A DNA stretch of 64,000 nucleotides from Sphingobium abikonense NBRC 16140 (GCF_001598335.1 NZ_BCYT01000001.1:186001-250000), one strand, 5' to 3'. Shown: positions 28,633 to 37,683, numbered from the stretch's first letter. Translations and numbers: made by a program. The notes: generated from the letters alone by a model not told the origin.

Positions 28633-30204
28633 ATGGCGCGCCATCTTCCTCAATCGATCAGCCAAGGTCAGCCCTCTGTGAAGCACGCTCTTTCCGTCAC
28701 CCGCGAACAGGATTTCGCCGCTTGGTATCAGGCCGTCATCGCCGAAGCCGACATGGCGGAGGAAAGCGGCGTGCGCGGCTGCATGGTGATCCGTCCCTGG
28801 GGCTATGGCATCTGGGAGAGGATGCAAAAGCTGCTGGACGAGCAGATCAAGGCGACCGGCCACGAAAATTGCTATTTCCCGCTATTCATCCCGCTTTCCT
28901 ATTTTGAAAAGGAAGCCGAGCATGTCGACGGCTTCGCCAAGGAAATGGCGGTCGTCACCCATCACCGGCTGATTCAGCAGGACGGCAAGCTGGTCCCCGA
29001 TCCCGAAGCGAAGCTGGAGGAGCCGCTGGTCGTGCGCCCGACATCGGAGACGGTGATCGGCGCGGCGTTCAGCCGCTGGGTGCAAAGCTGGCGCGATCTT
29101 CCCGTGCTCATCAACCAATGGGCCAATGTCGTGCGGTGGGAAATGCGCACCCGCATGTTTCTGCGCACTGCCGAATTTCTGTGGCAGGAAGGGCATACCG
29201 CGCACGCCACGGTTGACGAGGCGATGGACGAAACGCTCAAGATGCTGGAAGTCTATCGTGCCTTTGCCGAGGATTGCGTGGCAATGCCGGTGATCGCGGG
29301 TGAGAAGCCGGAAAATGAGCGCTTTCCCGGTGCTGTCGCCACCTATTCGATCGAGGCGATGATGCAGGATGGCAAGGCGCTGCAGGCCGGCACTTCGCAC
29401 TTTCTGGGCACGACCTTCAGCCAGGCGCAGAATATCAAATTCCAGAATGCCGAAGGGCAGCAGGAACTTGCGCAAACGACCAGCTGGGGCGTGTCGACGC
29501 GGATGATCGGCGGCCTCATCATGACGCATGGCGATGACGATGGTCTGCGCGTGCCGCCGCGCGTCGCGCCCTATCAGATCGTTATCGTGCCGATGCTGCG
29601 CGATACGGACGAGGACGCGACGATCGTCGAATATTGTGCGGATCTGGTTCATCGACTGAACCAGCTGGACGCGTTCCGGGAACCGGTGCGCGCATTGCTC
29701 GACAAGCGCCCGGCCAAAGCCGCGACGAAACGCTGGGGGTGGGTCAAGAAGGGCGCGCCGATCGTCATTGAGGTGGGGAGCCGTGACGTCGCGGGCGGCA
29801 ATGTATCGGTCATTCGCCGCGACCGGCTGTATCGGGCGGATGGCAAGCTCGACAGCCAGATCGTCGCGAAGGATGATCTGGTTAAAAACGCGGTTGCGAT
29901 GCTGGAAGAGGTCCAAGCCGCCCTGTTCGCCGATGCCAAGGCCAAGCTAGATGGTGCGATCGACGATTCGATTACCGACCTGGACGCGCTGAAAGCCTAT
30001 TTCGGGGCGAGCAAAAAGCCGGGCTGGGCGCTGGTGCAATGGGCCAAGCCCACGGGGGCGGACCTGGAAAAAGTCGTGCAATGGCTCAAGGGTGAGAAGC
30101 TGACGTTGCGCAATGTGCCGAGCGATGCGGCGCCGGCCGACGGTGCCTGCATCTTCACCGGTGGCGCAGCGGTTGAGCGGGTGCTGGTTGGCCGTAGCTA
30201 CTGA
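28633..30204 (+). CDS. proS: prolyl-tRNA synthetase, archaeal/eukaryal-type (ProS family I)
   Basis: A class II aminoacyl-tRNA synthetase of up to 523 residues. The catalytic core has GCMVIRPWGYGIWERMQ, LVVRPTSETVIG (motif 2 region) and RTAEFLWQEGHTAHAT. The C-terminal extension ends in a terminal Tyr (VLVGRSY). There is no INS editing domain. These are features of the archaeal/eukaryal-like ProRS, not the shorter ProS2 usual in alphaproteobacteria. The C-terminal domain shows only one Cys (GACIF), so the usual zinc site looks lost. The start is uncertain: ATG 28633, or GTG 28678 giving MKHALSVTREQDF, which better matches family N-termini. A strong hairpin lies 16 bp past the stop. Confidence 0.94.
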   Translation: MARHLPQSISQGQPSVKHALSVTREQDFAAWYQAVIAEADMAEESGVRGCMVIRPWGYGIWERMQKLLDEQIKATGHENCYFPLFIPLSYFEKEAEHVDGFAKEMAVVTHHRLIQQDGKLVPDPEAKLEEPLVVRPTSETVIGAAFSRWVQSWRDLPVLINQWANVVRWEMRTRMFLRTAEFLWQEGHTAHATVDEAMDETLKMLEVYRAFAEDCVAMPVIAGEKPENERFPGAVATYSIEAMMQDGKALQAGTSHFLGTTFSQAQNIKFQNAEGQQELAQTTSWGVSTRMIGGLIMTHGDDDGLRVPPRVAPYQIVIVPMLRDTDEDATIVEYCADLVHRLNQLDAFREPVRALLDKRPAKAATKRWGWVKKGAPIVIEVGSRDVAGGNVSVIRRDRLYRADGKLDSQIVAKDDLVKNAVAMLEEVQAALFADAKAKLDGAIDDSITDLDALKAYFGASKKPGWALVQWAKPTGADLEKVVQWLKGEKLTLRNVPSDAAPADGACIFTGGAAVERVLVGRSY

Positions 30205-30220
30205 CTTTTACTCATAGGTC

Positions 30221-30270
30221 GCTTGCCGCGAGCAAAGAGGGAAATCATCTCCACTTTGCTCGCGGCGAGC
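30221..30270. repeat. strong hairpin between convergent proS and hslU
   Basis: GCTTGCCGCGAGCAAAG (30221-30237) pairs with CTTTGCTCGCGGCGAGC (30254-30270) with one mismatch and a 16-nt loop. It fills the 69 bp between the two convergent genes and is a likely bidirectional transcription stop or RNA-stabilising structure. There is no T-run, so classical intrinsic termination is not certain. Confidence 0.75.
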
Positions 30271-30273
30271 GGT

Positions 30274-31575
30274 TCAGAGTACGTATTTGCTAAGGTCCGT
30301 GTCGCGCGCCACGGCGCTCAGTTGCTTTTCAACATAGGCGGCGTTGATCACGAGGGTTTCGCCGCGCCTGTCCTCCGCATCAAAGCTGACATCTTCCAGC
30401 AGCTTTTCCATAACCGTCTGTAGGCGGCGTGCGCCGATATTCTCGACCTCGCTATTGACCTCCGCGGCGATCTTGGCGACGGCGCGAATGCCCTCGGGCG
30501 TCAGGTCGATCGTCACCTCCTCGGTTGCCAGGAGCGCCCGATATTGCGTGACAAGGCTTGCCTTGGTGTCGGACAGGATCGCCACGAAATCCTCTTCGGT
30601 AAGCGCCTTCAACTCGACACGGATCGGCAGGCGGCCCTGCAATTCGGGCAACAGATCACTGGGTTTGGCGACATGGAATGCGCCCGACGCGATGAAGAGG
30701 ATATGATCGGTCTTGAGCGGGCCATATTTGGTCGCCACGGTCGTCCCCTCGATCAGTGGCAGCAGGTCGCGCTGTACGCCTTCGCGGCTTACCGAACCGC
30801 CACGCACATCGCTGACCGCGATCTTGTCGATTTCATCGAGGAACACGATGCCATTTTGTTCGGCGCTGGTGATGGCGACGCGGGCGACGTCATCCTGGTC
30901 CAGCCGCTTGTCCTGCTCTTCCTCGACAAGCTTGTCCCAAGCATCGGCGACGCGCATCTTGCGCCGCTTTTTTTGGGTCTGGCCAAATGCCTTGGACATC
31001 ATGTCGGACAGGTTGATCATGCCGACCTGACCGCCCATTCCGGGGATCTCCATCGGCATGGAGGGGCTGTCGGCGACGTCGACCTCCACCTCGACATCGT
31101 TCATCTGGTCATTCTCGATCTTCTGGCGGAACGACAGGCGCGTGGCCTCACTCGCTTCCTTGCCGGTGAGCGCATCGAGCAGACGCGCCATGGCGGCCTC
31201 TGACGCGGCTTCACGCACCGCCTCGCGGCGACGATCCTTTTCCAGCCGCACCGCTTCCTCGACCAGATCGCGGACGATCTGCTCGACGTCCCGGCCGACA
31301 TAGCCCACCTCGGTGAATTTGGTCGCTTCCACTTTCACGAACGGCGCGTCGGCCAGCTTGGCGAGGCGACGGCTGATCTCCGTCTTGCCGCACCCCGTCG
31401 GGCCGATCATCAGGATGTTCTTGGGCGTCACTTCGTCGCGCAGATCGGCGGACAGATGCTGCCGCCGCCAGCGGTTGCGCAGCGCGACCGCGACGGCGCG
31501 CTTGGCGTCCTGCTGTCCGATGATATGCGCGTCCAACGCAGCGACGATGGCTTTGGGCGTAAGATTGTCGTTCAT
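30274..31575 (-). CDS. hslU: ATP-dependent protease ATPase subunit HslU
   Basis: A 433-residue AAA+ unfoldase that feeds substrates into HslV. Walker [10 protein letters not shown] is near residue 60 and Walker [10 protein letters not shown] near 245. The inserted I-domain lies between them (about 110-240), including the family-typical [10 protein letters not shown] stretch. The sensor and arginine-finger region [17 protein letters not shown] and the C-terminal DLSKYVL (which docks into HslV) are present. AAGAG precedes the ATG. It follows hslV by 24 bp. Confidence 0.97.
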   Translation of the reverse strand: MNDNLTPKAIVAALDAHIIGQQDAKRAVAVALRNRWRRQHLSADLRDEVTPKNILMIGPTGCGKTEISRRLAKLADAPFVKVEATKFTEVGYVGRDVEQIVRDLVEEAVRLEKDRRREAVREAASEAAMARLLDALTGKEASEATRLSFRQKIENDQMNDVEVEVDVADSPSMPMEIPGMGGQVGMINLSDMMSKAFGQTQKKRRKMRVADAWDKLVEEEQDKRLDQDDVARVAITSAEQNGIVFLDEIDKIAVSDVRGGSVSREGVQRDLLPLIEGTTVATKYGPLKTDHILFIASGAFHVAKPSDLLPELQGRLPIRVELKALTEEDFVAILSDTKASLVTQYRALLATEEVTIDLTPEGIRAVAKIAAEVNSEVENIGARRLQTVMEKLLEDVSFDAEDRRGETLVINAAYVEKQLSAVARDTDLSKYVL

Positions 31576-31599
31576 GATCTCTTCTTGGGAAACTGGAGG

Positions 31600-32169
31600 T
31601 CAGGCAACGCTGTCGAGCGCTTCGATCGTCAATTGATCATTGGTGTAGACGCAAATGTCGGCAGCAACGGCCATCGCCTTGTGCGCCAGTGTTTCAGCGT
31701 CCTGCTCATAGTCGATAAGCGCCCGGGCCGCGGCGAGCGCGAAGTTGCCGCCCGACCCGATCGCTGCGACGCCGTTCAATGGCTCAAGGACATCGCCATT
31801 ACCGGTCAAAATCAACGTCACGTCCTTGTCGGCGACGATCATCATCGCCTCCAGATTGCGCAGATATTTGTCGGTGCGCCAATCCTTTGCCAGTTCCACG
31901 GCGGCGCGCATGAGCTGACCATTGTGGCGTTCCAGCTTTGCTTCCAGCCGTTCGAACAGCGTGAAAGCATCGGCGGTCGCGCCGGCAAAGCCGCCAATCA
32001 CGCTGCCATCATGGAGGCGGCGGACCTTGCGGGCGTTGGGCTTCATCACGGTCTGCCCCATGGACACCTGGCCGTCGCCGGCCACGATGACTTTTCCATT
32101 TTTTCGGACGGACATGATGGTGGTGCCATGCCAGACGGGCATGGAGGATGCGCGAGATTGATCGGTCAT
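31600..32169 (-). CDS. hslV: ATP-dependent protease peptidase subunit HslV
   Basis: A threonine peptidase forming the double-hexamer core of HslVU. The mature N-terminus is expected at the first Thr of HGTTIMSVR after propeptide removal. Downstream are [14 protein letters not shown], the [18 protein letters not shown] segment and [14 protein letters not shown], all standard. The start at 32169 (MTDQSRASS) gives 189 residues. ATG 32142 (MPVWHG) is also possible, and neither has a Shine-Dalgarno. A sigma-32-like element lies directly upstream, in keeping with heat-shock control. It is the first gene of hslVU. Confidence 0.95.
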   Translation of the reverse strand: MTDQSRASSMPVWHGTTIMSVRKNGKVIVAGDGQVSMGQTVMKPNARKVRRLHDGSVIGGFAGATADAFTLFERLEAKLERHNGQLMRAAVELAKDWRTDKYLRNLEAMMIVADKDVTLILTGNGDVLEPLNGVAAIGSGGNFALAAARALIDYEQDAETLAHKAMAVAADICVYTNDQLTIEALDSVA

Positions 32170-32177
32170 GCCGCGCG

Positions 32178-32206
32178 ATATGGGACGCCGTGCGGAGGCG
32201 CGCAAG
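32178..32206 (-). promoter_or_regulatory. possible sigma-32 (RpoH) promoter for hslVU
   Basis: On the minus strand, CTTG is followed after 18 bp by CCCATAT, close to the RpoH pattern CTTG-N17/18-CCCATAT. The -10 element ends 8 bp before the ATG at 32169. That would make the transcript almost leaderless, or favour the internal ATG at 32142. Weak evidence on its own, but the operon is a known heat-shock operon. Confidence 0.35.
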
Positions 32207-32285
32207 AGTCGGCATTCCCACCGTCACCTGTGTCGTTAATGCGACAGATATATTTCAAAGCTGTGCCGGAACCAATGTGGGTCAA

Positions 32286-32314
32286 TTGACATTGTGCAGC
32301 GCACAACGAATGAT
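32286..32314 (+). promoter_or_regulatory. promoter with an operator-like palindrome in the spacer
   Basis: A perfect -35 TTGACA (32286-32291) is followed after 17 bp by AATGAT (32309-32314, four of six matches to TATAAT). The spacer holds a perfect inverted repeat TTGTGC-AGC-GCACAA (32292-32306). This is a classic place for repressor binding. It points at the small gene starting at 32345. Confidence 0.6.
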
Positions 32315-32344
32315 CAGCTATCGGTTTCGACAGGAGCGAGTAGG

Positions 32345-32533
32345 ATGACTCTCAAGGCCAGGGCCATGGAAAAGGTCGAGCGGGCGGGGATATCCAATTA
32401 CAGCTTTGACGAAGACGTGCTTGTCATGTGCGGCGTGCGCTACACGATTGATGTGTGTGACTGTGGCGAGGCGGATTGCGACGGCGTCAAATTGACCCGC
32501 CACTTGGCCGCCATCAATCTCAACCTGCAATAG
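32345..32533 (+). CDS. small hypothetical protein with clustered cysteines (62 aa)
   Basis: Not a family I can name. The 62-residue product has a basic N-terminal helix-like segment (MTLKARAMEKVERAG). A central part follows with MCGVRY and the cluster CDCGEADCDGVKLTRH (C-x-C-x4-C), which could bind a metal. AGGAG lies 8 nt upstream of the ATG at 32345. The frame continues 17 codons further up, but that part overlaps the promoter. It is transcribed away from hslV and towards tRNA-Val, behind a good promoter carrying a palindromic operator-like spacer. No signal peptide or membrane segment. Confidence 0.65.
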   Translation: MTLKARAMEKVERAGISNYSFDEDVLVMCGVRYTIDVCDCGEADCDGVKLTRHLAAINLNLQ

Positions 32534-32616
32534 GCCTGTATACCCTTGTGCTGTCCCAGCATGACGATAATCCAGGATCGGGCAGGAGCATTTTTGCGTG
32601 CGATTGCGCGAAGCGG

Positions 32617-32642
32617 TTGACAGTCTACTTCGCCAATGTCAA
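32617..32642 (+). promoter_or_regulatory. TTGACA element and inverted repeat before tRNA-Val
   Basis: TTGACA at 32617-32622 is a consensus -35, and it is mirrored by TGTCAA at 32637-32642 across 14 bp. No good -10 can be seen at the right distance. It is either the tRNA promoter or a regulatory palindrome. Confidence 0.3.
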
Positions 32643-32663
32643 AGGCCGCCTCCTCCTTACAGG

Positions 32664-32738
32664 GGGCGCGTAGCTCAGCGGTAGAGCACACCCTTCACAC
32701 GGGTGGGGTCACAGGTTCAATCCCTGTCGCGCCCACCA
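32664..32738 (+). tRNA. tRNA-Val (anticodon CAC)
   Basis: The acceptor stem GGGCGCG/CGCGCCC has discriminator A and an encoded CCA (32736-32738). The D-arm contains AGCTCAGCGGTAGAGC. The anticodon stem CACCC/GGGTG encloses TTCACAC, giving anticodon CAC (codon GTG). The T-arm contains GGTTCAATCC. The length is 75 nt including CCA. It stands alone between the small cysteine-containing gene and the DPP4-like peptidase gene. Confidence 0.97.
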
Positions 32739-32855
32739 TCATCCTCGGTGGTGATGGCTGGACAGTATATTTCCCGGCATTGATCTTTTCTTGTCCATGA
32801 CGCTAAGCCAGCGCCATCAAAGGGTGCGGCAGCGCGCCCAGTGGAAAGGACGATC

Positions 32856-35084
32856 ATGCCCCCTTATCTGAAATTCGGCGCGGCTCTTGGCGCCTTGCTG
32901 GCCATCCACAGCGTGCCCAGCCATGCCGACGAGAATGGCCCGCTGACACTCGAACGGGTTTTCGCCAGTCCAGATCTCGCCGGCCCGCAACCGCGTGCGC
33001 TCAAACTCTCGCCCGACGGCACGCTCGTCACCTTACTGAAGCCGCGCGCTGACGAAAAGGAGCGGCTCGACCTGTGGGCCATCGATACGCGCTCCGGGGC
33101 GGAGCGGATGCTGGTCGACTCGAAGAAGACGGGCAGCGGTGCTGCGTTGAGCGAAGCCGAAAAGATGCAGCGTGAGCGTGACCGATCGGTTGCCGGCAGC
33201 ACGGGCATCACCAGCTATGACTGGTCGCCCGACGGCAAAACGATATTGGTGCCTGTTGACGGCGACCTGTATCTGGCGGCGCTTGATGGCAAGGTCACGC
33301 GGCTGACCGATACGCCGGGAGGAGAGCTCAATGGCGTGGTGAGTCCGAAGGGCGGTTTCGTCTCTTTCGTGCGCGATGGCAATCTGTTCGTCCAGCCCAT
33401 CGGCAGCGCTGAACGTCAAGTCACGCAGGGCGCCAGCGACACCCTGAACTGGGGTGTGGCCGAATTTGTCGCGCAGGAGGAAATGGATCGCCGCACCGGC
33501 TATTGGTGGTCGCCCGATGACCGGATGATCGCCGTCGCGCGCGTGGACGAAAGCCCCGTCGGCATCGTCACCCGCACGGCCATCGGCGGCGAGGGCACGA
33601 AGGTCTATCAGCAGCGCTATCCTGCGGCCGGCACGCCCAACGCCATGGTCGACCTGTTCGTGATGAAGCCTGACGGGTCAGGGCAGGTCCAGGTCGATCT
33701 TGGCTCGGATAAGGATATTTACCTGGCGCGCGTGGACTGGTCGAAGGACGGTCGCACGCTCTTTGTACAGAGGGAAAGCCGCGACCAGAAGCGCCTCGAT
33801 CTGCTGGCCGTTGACCCGATGACCGGTAATGCGCGGATCGTGCTGACTGAAACGGCGAAAAGCTGGATCAACCTGTCCAACAATTTCCATCCCTTGCGTG
33901 ACGACAGCTTTTTGTGGTGGTCGGAGCGTTCGGGCCATGGCCATCTGTATCGCGTTGACGGAAAAAAATGGACCGCACTGACCAACGGCGATTGGGAAGT
34001 GCGTGACATTGTCGGCGTGGACGAGGACAAGGGCCTTGTTTACTTCACCGGCAATCGCGAAACCCCGCTTGAGCAACAGCTGTACGTCACATCTTTCGCC
34101 ACGCCGGGCCCAGCGCGACTGTTGACCAGTGCGGGGTGGTGGAATGACGCCGTCATGGACGATGCGGCAAGCCGGGTCGTCGTGTCGCGTCAAAATACGG
34201 ACCAGCCCAAGCAGGTCTATCTGGCCGATAGCGACGGCAAGCAATTGCAATGGTTGTCGCAGAACGCGCTGACTGGCGATCATCCCTACGCGCCCTATGT
34301 CGCAAGTCACGTCAAGACACGCTTTGGCACGGTGAAAGCGAAAGACGGCACGACGCTCTACACCAAGATGCTGACACCGCCGCTGGAGCCGGGCAAGCGC
34401 TACCCGGTCTTCATGATCCATTATGGCGGCCCCGGCGGCGGCCGGCAGGTGACGAACAGCTGGTCGGGCGCGCTCAATCAATATCTGGTCGACCGGGGCT
34501 GGATCGTCTTTGCGATCGACAATCGCGGCACGCCTGATCGCGGCAAGGCGTTTGAGGACCATCTGTACCGGGCGATGGGCACGGTCGAGGTCGAGGACCA
34601 ACTGACCGGCGTCGAATGGCTCAAAAATCAGCCTTTCGTCGATTCCGACCGGATCGCCACCTATGGCTGGTCCTATGGCGGTTATATGTCGCTTAAATTG
34701 CTGGAAAAGGCGCCAGGGACGTTCGCAGCTGCGGTCGCGGGCGCACCGGTGACGAAATGGGAACTGTACGACACCCATTATACCGAACGCTATCTGGGCC
34801 AGCCGCAGGACAAGCCGAGTGCCTATCCGGCTGCCGGCGCGGTCGAAGATTCGGTCAAGATCAGCGATCCGATGCTTCTGATCCACGGCATGTCGGATGA
34901 TAATGTCGTTTTCGACAATGCGACGGCACTGATGGCGAAGATGCAGAGCGGGGCGGTGCCGTTCGAGATGATGGCCTATCCGGGGCAAACACACCGCGTC
35001 GGCGGGCCGGGCATCAGCGTGCATCTGTGGCGCACGATCGAGAATTTCCTGGCCGACCATGCTGGTGGCCCGGCAACACGATAA
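32856..35084 (+). CDS. S9B-family dipeptidyl peptidase (DPP4-like), secreted
   Basis: A 742-residue serine exopeptidase. The first 24 residues form a signal peptide (MPPYLKFGAALGALLAIHSV, cleavage near SHA-DE). An eight-bladed DPPIV N-terminal propeller follows (repeated YDWSPDG-like segments), then an alpha/beta hydrolase domain. The nucleophile is Ser606 in GWSYGGYM; the Asp is in HGMSDDNV and the His in GQTHRVGG. Removes N-terminal X-Pro-type dipeptides in the periplasm (family knowledge). AAAGGA lies 7 nt upstream of ATG 32856. A GTG five codons earlier is rejected because the ribosome binding site would fall inside the gene. It ends 9 bp before a convergent gene. Confidence 0.93.
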   Translation: MPPYLKFGAALGALLAIHSVPSHADENGPLTLERVFASPDLAGPQPRALKLSPDGTLVTLLKPRADEKERLDLWAIDTRSGAERMLVDSKKTGSGAALSEAEKMQRERDRSVAGSTGITSYDWSPDGKTILVPVDGDLYLAALDGKVTRLTDTPGGELNGVVSPKGGFVSFVRDGNLFVQPIGSAERQVTQGASDTLNWGVAEFVAQEEMDRRTGYWWSPDDRMIAVARVDESPVGIVTRTAIGGEGTKVYQQRYPAAGTPNAMVDLFVMKPDGSGQVQVDLGSDKDIYLARVDWSKDGRTLFVQRESRDQKRLDLLAVDPMTGNARIVLTETAKSWINLSNNFHPLRDDSFLWWSERSGHGHLYRVDGKKWTALTNGDWEVRDIVGVDEDKGLVYFTGNRETPLEQQLYVTSFATPGPARLLTSAGWWNDAVMDDAASRVVVSRQNTDQPKQVYLADSDGKQLQWLSQNALTGDHPYAPYVASHVKTRFGTVKAKDGTTLYTKMLTPPLEPGKRYPVFMIHYGGPGGGRQVTNSWSGALNQYLVDRGWIVFAIDNRGTPDRGKAFEDHLYRAMGTVEVEDQLTGVEWLKNQPFVDSDRIATYGWSYGGYMSLKLLEKAPGTFAAAVAGAPVTKWELYDTHYTERYLGQPQDKPSAYPAAGAVEDSVKISDPMLLIHGMSDDNVVFDNATALMAKMQSGAVPFEMMAYPGQTHRVGGPGISVHLWRTIENFLADHAGGPATR

Positions 35085-35093
35085 GTGATTGCG

Positions 35094-35804
35094 CTATCGC
35101 CAGGCGTGGAACACCGCCCGGCGATAGCGGTCCTTGCGGCGGAAGGGCATGGCCCATTTGCGCCACCCCTTGTTATCGAGCGCTCCGGGCAAAACGGCAA
35201 AGCGCGTATAGCCAAAACGCCGGCACATCTCGCGCAGGGCCAGGATATTGGGCGCCCAGAAATTGGTCGGATCGCGGTCCAGTTCCAGTTCCGTGAACAG
35301 ACGCATTGCAGGCACCGGTTCGTGGCGCAGCGCCGTCACCGTCTCCAGCACCAAATGATCCCGGCTCATTGCGGCGGCGGCTTCCAAAATGCGATAGGGG
35401 TCGGTGACGTGATAGAGAACGCCGAGCAGCAGAACGGTGTCGAACTGGCCCAATTCCTCTACCCGATGCTGGGCAACGTCCAAGTCAAGCGATCGAACCT
35501 TTGATCCAAATCGGGCATGCGCATGATCGAACCCGCTTTTGTCGCCCCATCCCTGACCCGACCAGCAGAAATGATCCGTCGCCAGGACTTCGGCCGCGCC
35601 GCGTCTTTCGGCTTCAAAGGAAAAAAATCCGTCCCACGCACCGATGTCGAGCACGCGCCTACCGGCCAGCGGCTGATTAAAAATCTGGTCGGCCTCCTCG
35701 CGCAGCGATGCGAGCGGCTTGATGCCCTCCACCTGCTCACCATCGGGAAATTCGAAACTGTGAAACCATTGCTGGGGCAGAGGGGGCAACGAACGGGACG
35801 ACAT
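35094..35804 (-). CDS. SAM-dependent methyltransferase, CmoB/DUF1698-like
   Basis: A 236-residue class I methyltransferase. The SAM motif RRVLDIGAWDGFFSFEAERR is at about 49-68. The acidic motif II and the later LLLGVLYHVTDPYRIL segment resemble the tRNA U34 carboxymethyltransferase CmoB and DUF1698 family. The N-terminus WFHSFEFPDGE also fits that group. Substrate is uncertain: CmoB works with CmoA on tRNA, but no cmoA is near, and family members also methylate small molecules. ATG 35804 is chosen; the codon before it is an in-frame TTG. It converges with the DPP4-like gene (9 bp gap) and is divergent from asd. Confidence 0.82.
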   Translation of the reverse strand: MSSRSLPPLPQQWFHSFEFPDGEQVEGIKPLASLREEADQIFNQPLAGRRVLDIGAWDGFFSFEAERRGAAEVLATDHFCWSGQGWGDKSGFDHAHARFGSKVRSLDLDVAQHRVEELGQFDTVLLLGVLYHVTDPYRILEAAAAMSRDHLVLETVTALRHEPVPAMRLFTELELDRDPTNFWAPNILALREMCRRFGYTRFAVLPGALDNKGWRKWAMPFRRKDRYRRAVFHAWR

Positions 35805-35966
35805 CAATGGATTTTCCGATGACAGGAGGAAGAGGAAAGGCGCGATCGATTAAGGCTGTGGCAGTGGCACGCTATGGGATCGAAAAGCCCTTCTTTCTGG
35901 ACAAACGCCCCAGTATCGCTATGCCGCCCCCTCCGCAATATGTGCATCGGAGTGGAGTTTTCAGTC

Positions 35967-36992
35967 ATGGGTTACAAGGTCGTCGTCGTCGGAGCCACCG
36001 GGAATGTGGGCCGCGAAATGCTGACCATTCTCGCCGAGCGCGAGTTCCCGATTGACGAGATCGCGGCGGTCGCATCGCCGCGGTCGCAGGGCACCGAAAT
36101 TGAATTCGGTGAAACCGGCAAGATGCTCAAATGCAAGAATATCGAACATTTCAACTTTACCGGCTGGGATATCGCCCTGTTCGCCGCCGGGTCCGGCCCG
36201 ACGGCCGAATATGCGCCCAAGGCGGCGGCGGCCGGCTGCGTCGTGATCGACAATAGCTCGCTTTATCGCATGGACCCGGACGTTCCGCTGGTTGTGCCGG
36301 AGGTGAACCCGGAAGCGGTCGATGGCTATACGAAGAAAAATATCATCGCCAATCCCAACTGCTCGACCGCGCAGATGGTCGTGGCCCTGAAGCCTCTGCA
36401 TGACGCCGCGACGATCAAGCGTGTCGTCGTTGCTACCTACCAGTCGGTTTCCGGCGCGGGGAAGGCTGGCATGGACGAATTGTTCGAGCAGAGCCGCAAT
36501 ATCTTCGTCGGTGATCAGGCCGAGCCCAAGAAGTTCACCAAGCAGATCGCCTTCAACGTGATCCCGCATATCGACGTTTTCCTGGACGATGGGTCGACCA
36601 AGGAAGAATGGAAGATGGTGGCGGAGACGAAGAAAATCCTCGACCCGAAGGTCAAGGTCACGGCGACATGCGTGCGCGTGCCAGTCTTTGTCGGCCATAG
36701 CGAAGCGCTCAATATCGAGTTTGAGAAGGAGATTTCGGCGAAGGAAGCGCAGGATATCCTGCGCGAGGCGCCGGGCATCATGCTGGTGGATAAGCGGGAG
36801 GATGGCGGTTACGTCACCCCGGTCGAGTGCGTCGGTGATTATGCGACCTTCATCAGCCGGGTGCGGGAAGATTCGACTGTCGAAAACGGCCTCAACATCT
36901 GGTGCGTCAGCGATAATTTGCGCAAGGGCGCGGCTCTGAACGCGGTGCAGATCGCGGAACTGCTGGGACGCCGTCACCTCAAAAAGGGCTGA
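35967..36992 (+). CDS. asd: aspartate-semialdehyde dehydrogenase
   Basis: A 341-residue NADP-dependent enzyme reducing aspartyl phosphate to aspartate semialdehyde. It serves lysine/diaminopimelate, threonine and methionine synthesis. The Rossmann motif VVVGATGNVGREML is at the N-terminus and the nucleophilic Cys132 lies in NPNCSTAQ. QSVSGAGKAGMDEL and VPVFVGHSEALNIE follow. GGAG lies 9 nt upstream of ATG 35967, and the extra 31 codons upstream in the open frame are not family-like. It is followed 7 bp later by the DUF2238 gene. Confidence 0.97.
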   Translation: MGYKVVVVGATGNVGREMLTILAEREFPIDEIAAVASPRSQGTEIEFGETGKMLKCKNIEHFNFTGWDIALFAAGSGPTAEYAPKAAAAGCVVIDNSSLYRMDPDVPLVVPEVNPEAVDGYTKKNIIANPNCSTAQMVVALKPLHDAATIKRVVVATYQSVSGAGKAGMDELFEQSRNIFVGDQAEPKKFTKQIAFNVIPHIDVFLDDGSTKEEWKMVAETKKILDPKVKVTATCVRVPVFVGHSEALNIEFEKEISAKEAQDILREAPGIMLVDKREDGGYVTPVECVGDYATFISRVREDSTVENGLNIWCVSDNLRKGAALNAVQIAELLGRRHLKKG

Positions 36993-36999
36993 TCGCCCG

Positions 37000-37683
37000 A
37001 TGGTATCCGGCGTTGGCGGGGCGTGGCGTTCTCTGCCGCGCCCGCAACGCCGGATGATCCTGCTGCTGCTGGCGGCCATTGTGTTGGCCAATGTCGCCCA
37101 GCCTTTTCCCGATCTAGCGCCGCTTCAACATGGCCCCACCCTTGTTCTCGCGCTAGTCGCCCCCTGGTTGCTGCAGAGCTGGCCCTTGTCCGATCGGGCG
37201 GTGGGCTGCGTCTGGCTGTTTCTGTTGCTCCACAGTTTCGCCGCCAGGTGGATTTACAGCTATGTGCCTTATGACGATTGGGCGCGACTGCTGACCGGTC
37301 ATGATATCTCCGGGCTTCTGGGCCTGCGCCGCAATGGCTTTGACCGTCTCGTCCATTTTGCATTCGGCGCGCTGTTGATGACGCCCTTGGCGGAAGTCGC
37401 GCAGAGGTATGGCAGGATGGCGCATCGCTGGAGCCTCGCCTTCGCCTTTGCCGCCATCGGGCTTGGCAGCGCACTTTATGAAATCTTCGAATGGCTGTTG
37501 ACCATTGTCGCGGCAGGCGGGACGGCCGATTACTATAATGGTCAGCAGGGCGATCTGTGGGATGCACAAAAGGATATGGCGATCGCGCATGCTGGCGCCG
37601 CGCTGATATTCATACGCCTGTTGCGCCAAGGCGGGCGACCCCATATCGGCAAGCTGCATTTGCCGCAAAAGGAACAGCATTGA
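37000..37683 (+). CDS. DUF2238 family inner-membrane protein (YjdF-like)
   Basis: A 227-residue polytopic membrane protein with about five hydrophobic segments. The family-typical motifs FDRLVHFAFGALL and ALYEIFEWL are present, along with the polar end segment QGDLWDAQKDM. These conserved acidic/His residues in membrane segments are the DUF2238 hallmark. Function is unknown. It begins 7 bp after asd, and its TGA shares its A with the ATG of the next gene, so asd, this gene and the hydrolase probably form one transcript. Confidence 0.88.
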   Translation: MVSGVGGAWRSLPRPQRRMILLLLAAIVLANVAQPFPDLAPLQHGPTLVLALVAPWLLQSWPLSDRAVGCVWLFLLLHSFAARWIYSYVPYDDWARLLTGHDISGLLGLRRNGFDRLVHFAFGALLMTPLAEVAQRYGRMAHRWSLAFAFAAIGLGSALYEIFEWLLTIVAAGGTADYYNGQQGDLWDAQKDMAIAHAGAALIFIRLLRQGGRPHIGKLHLPQKEQH

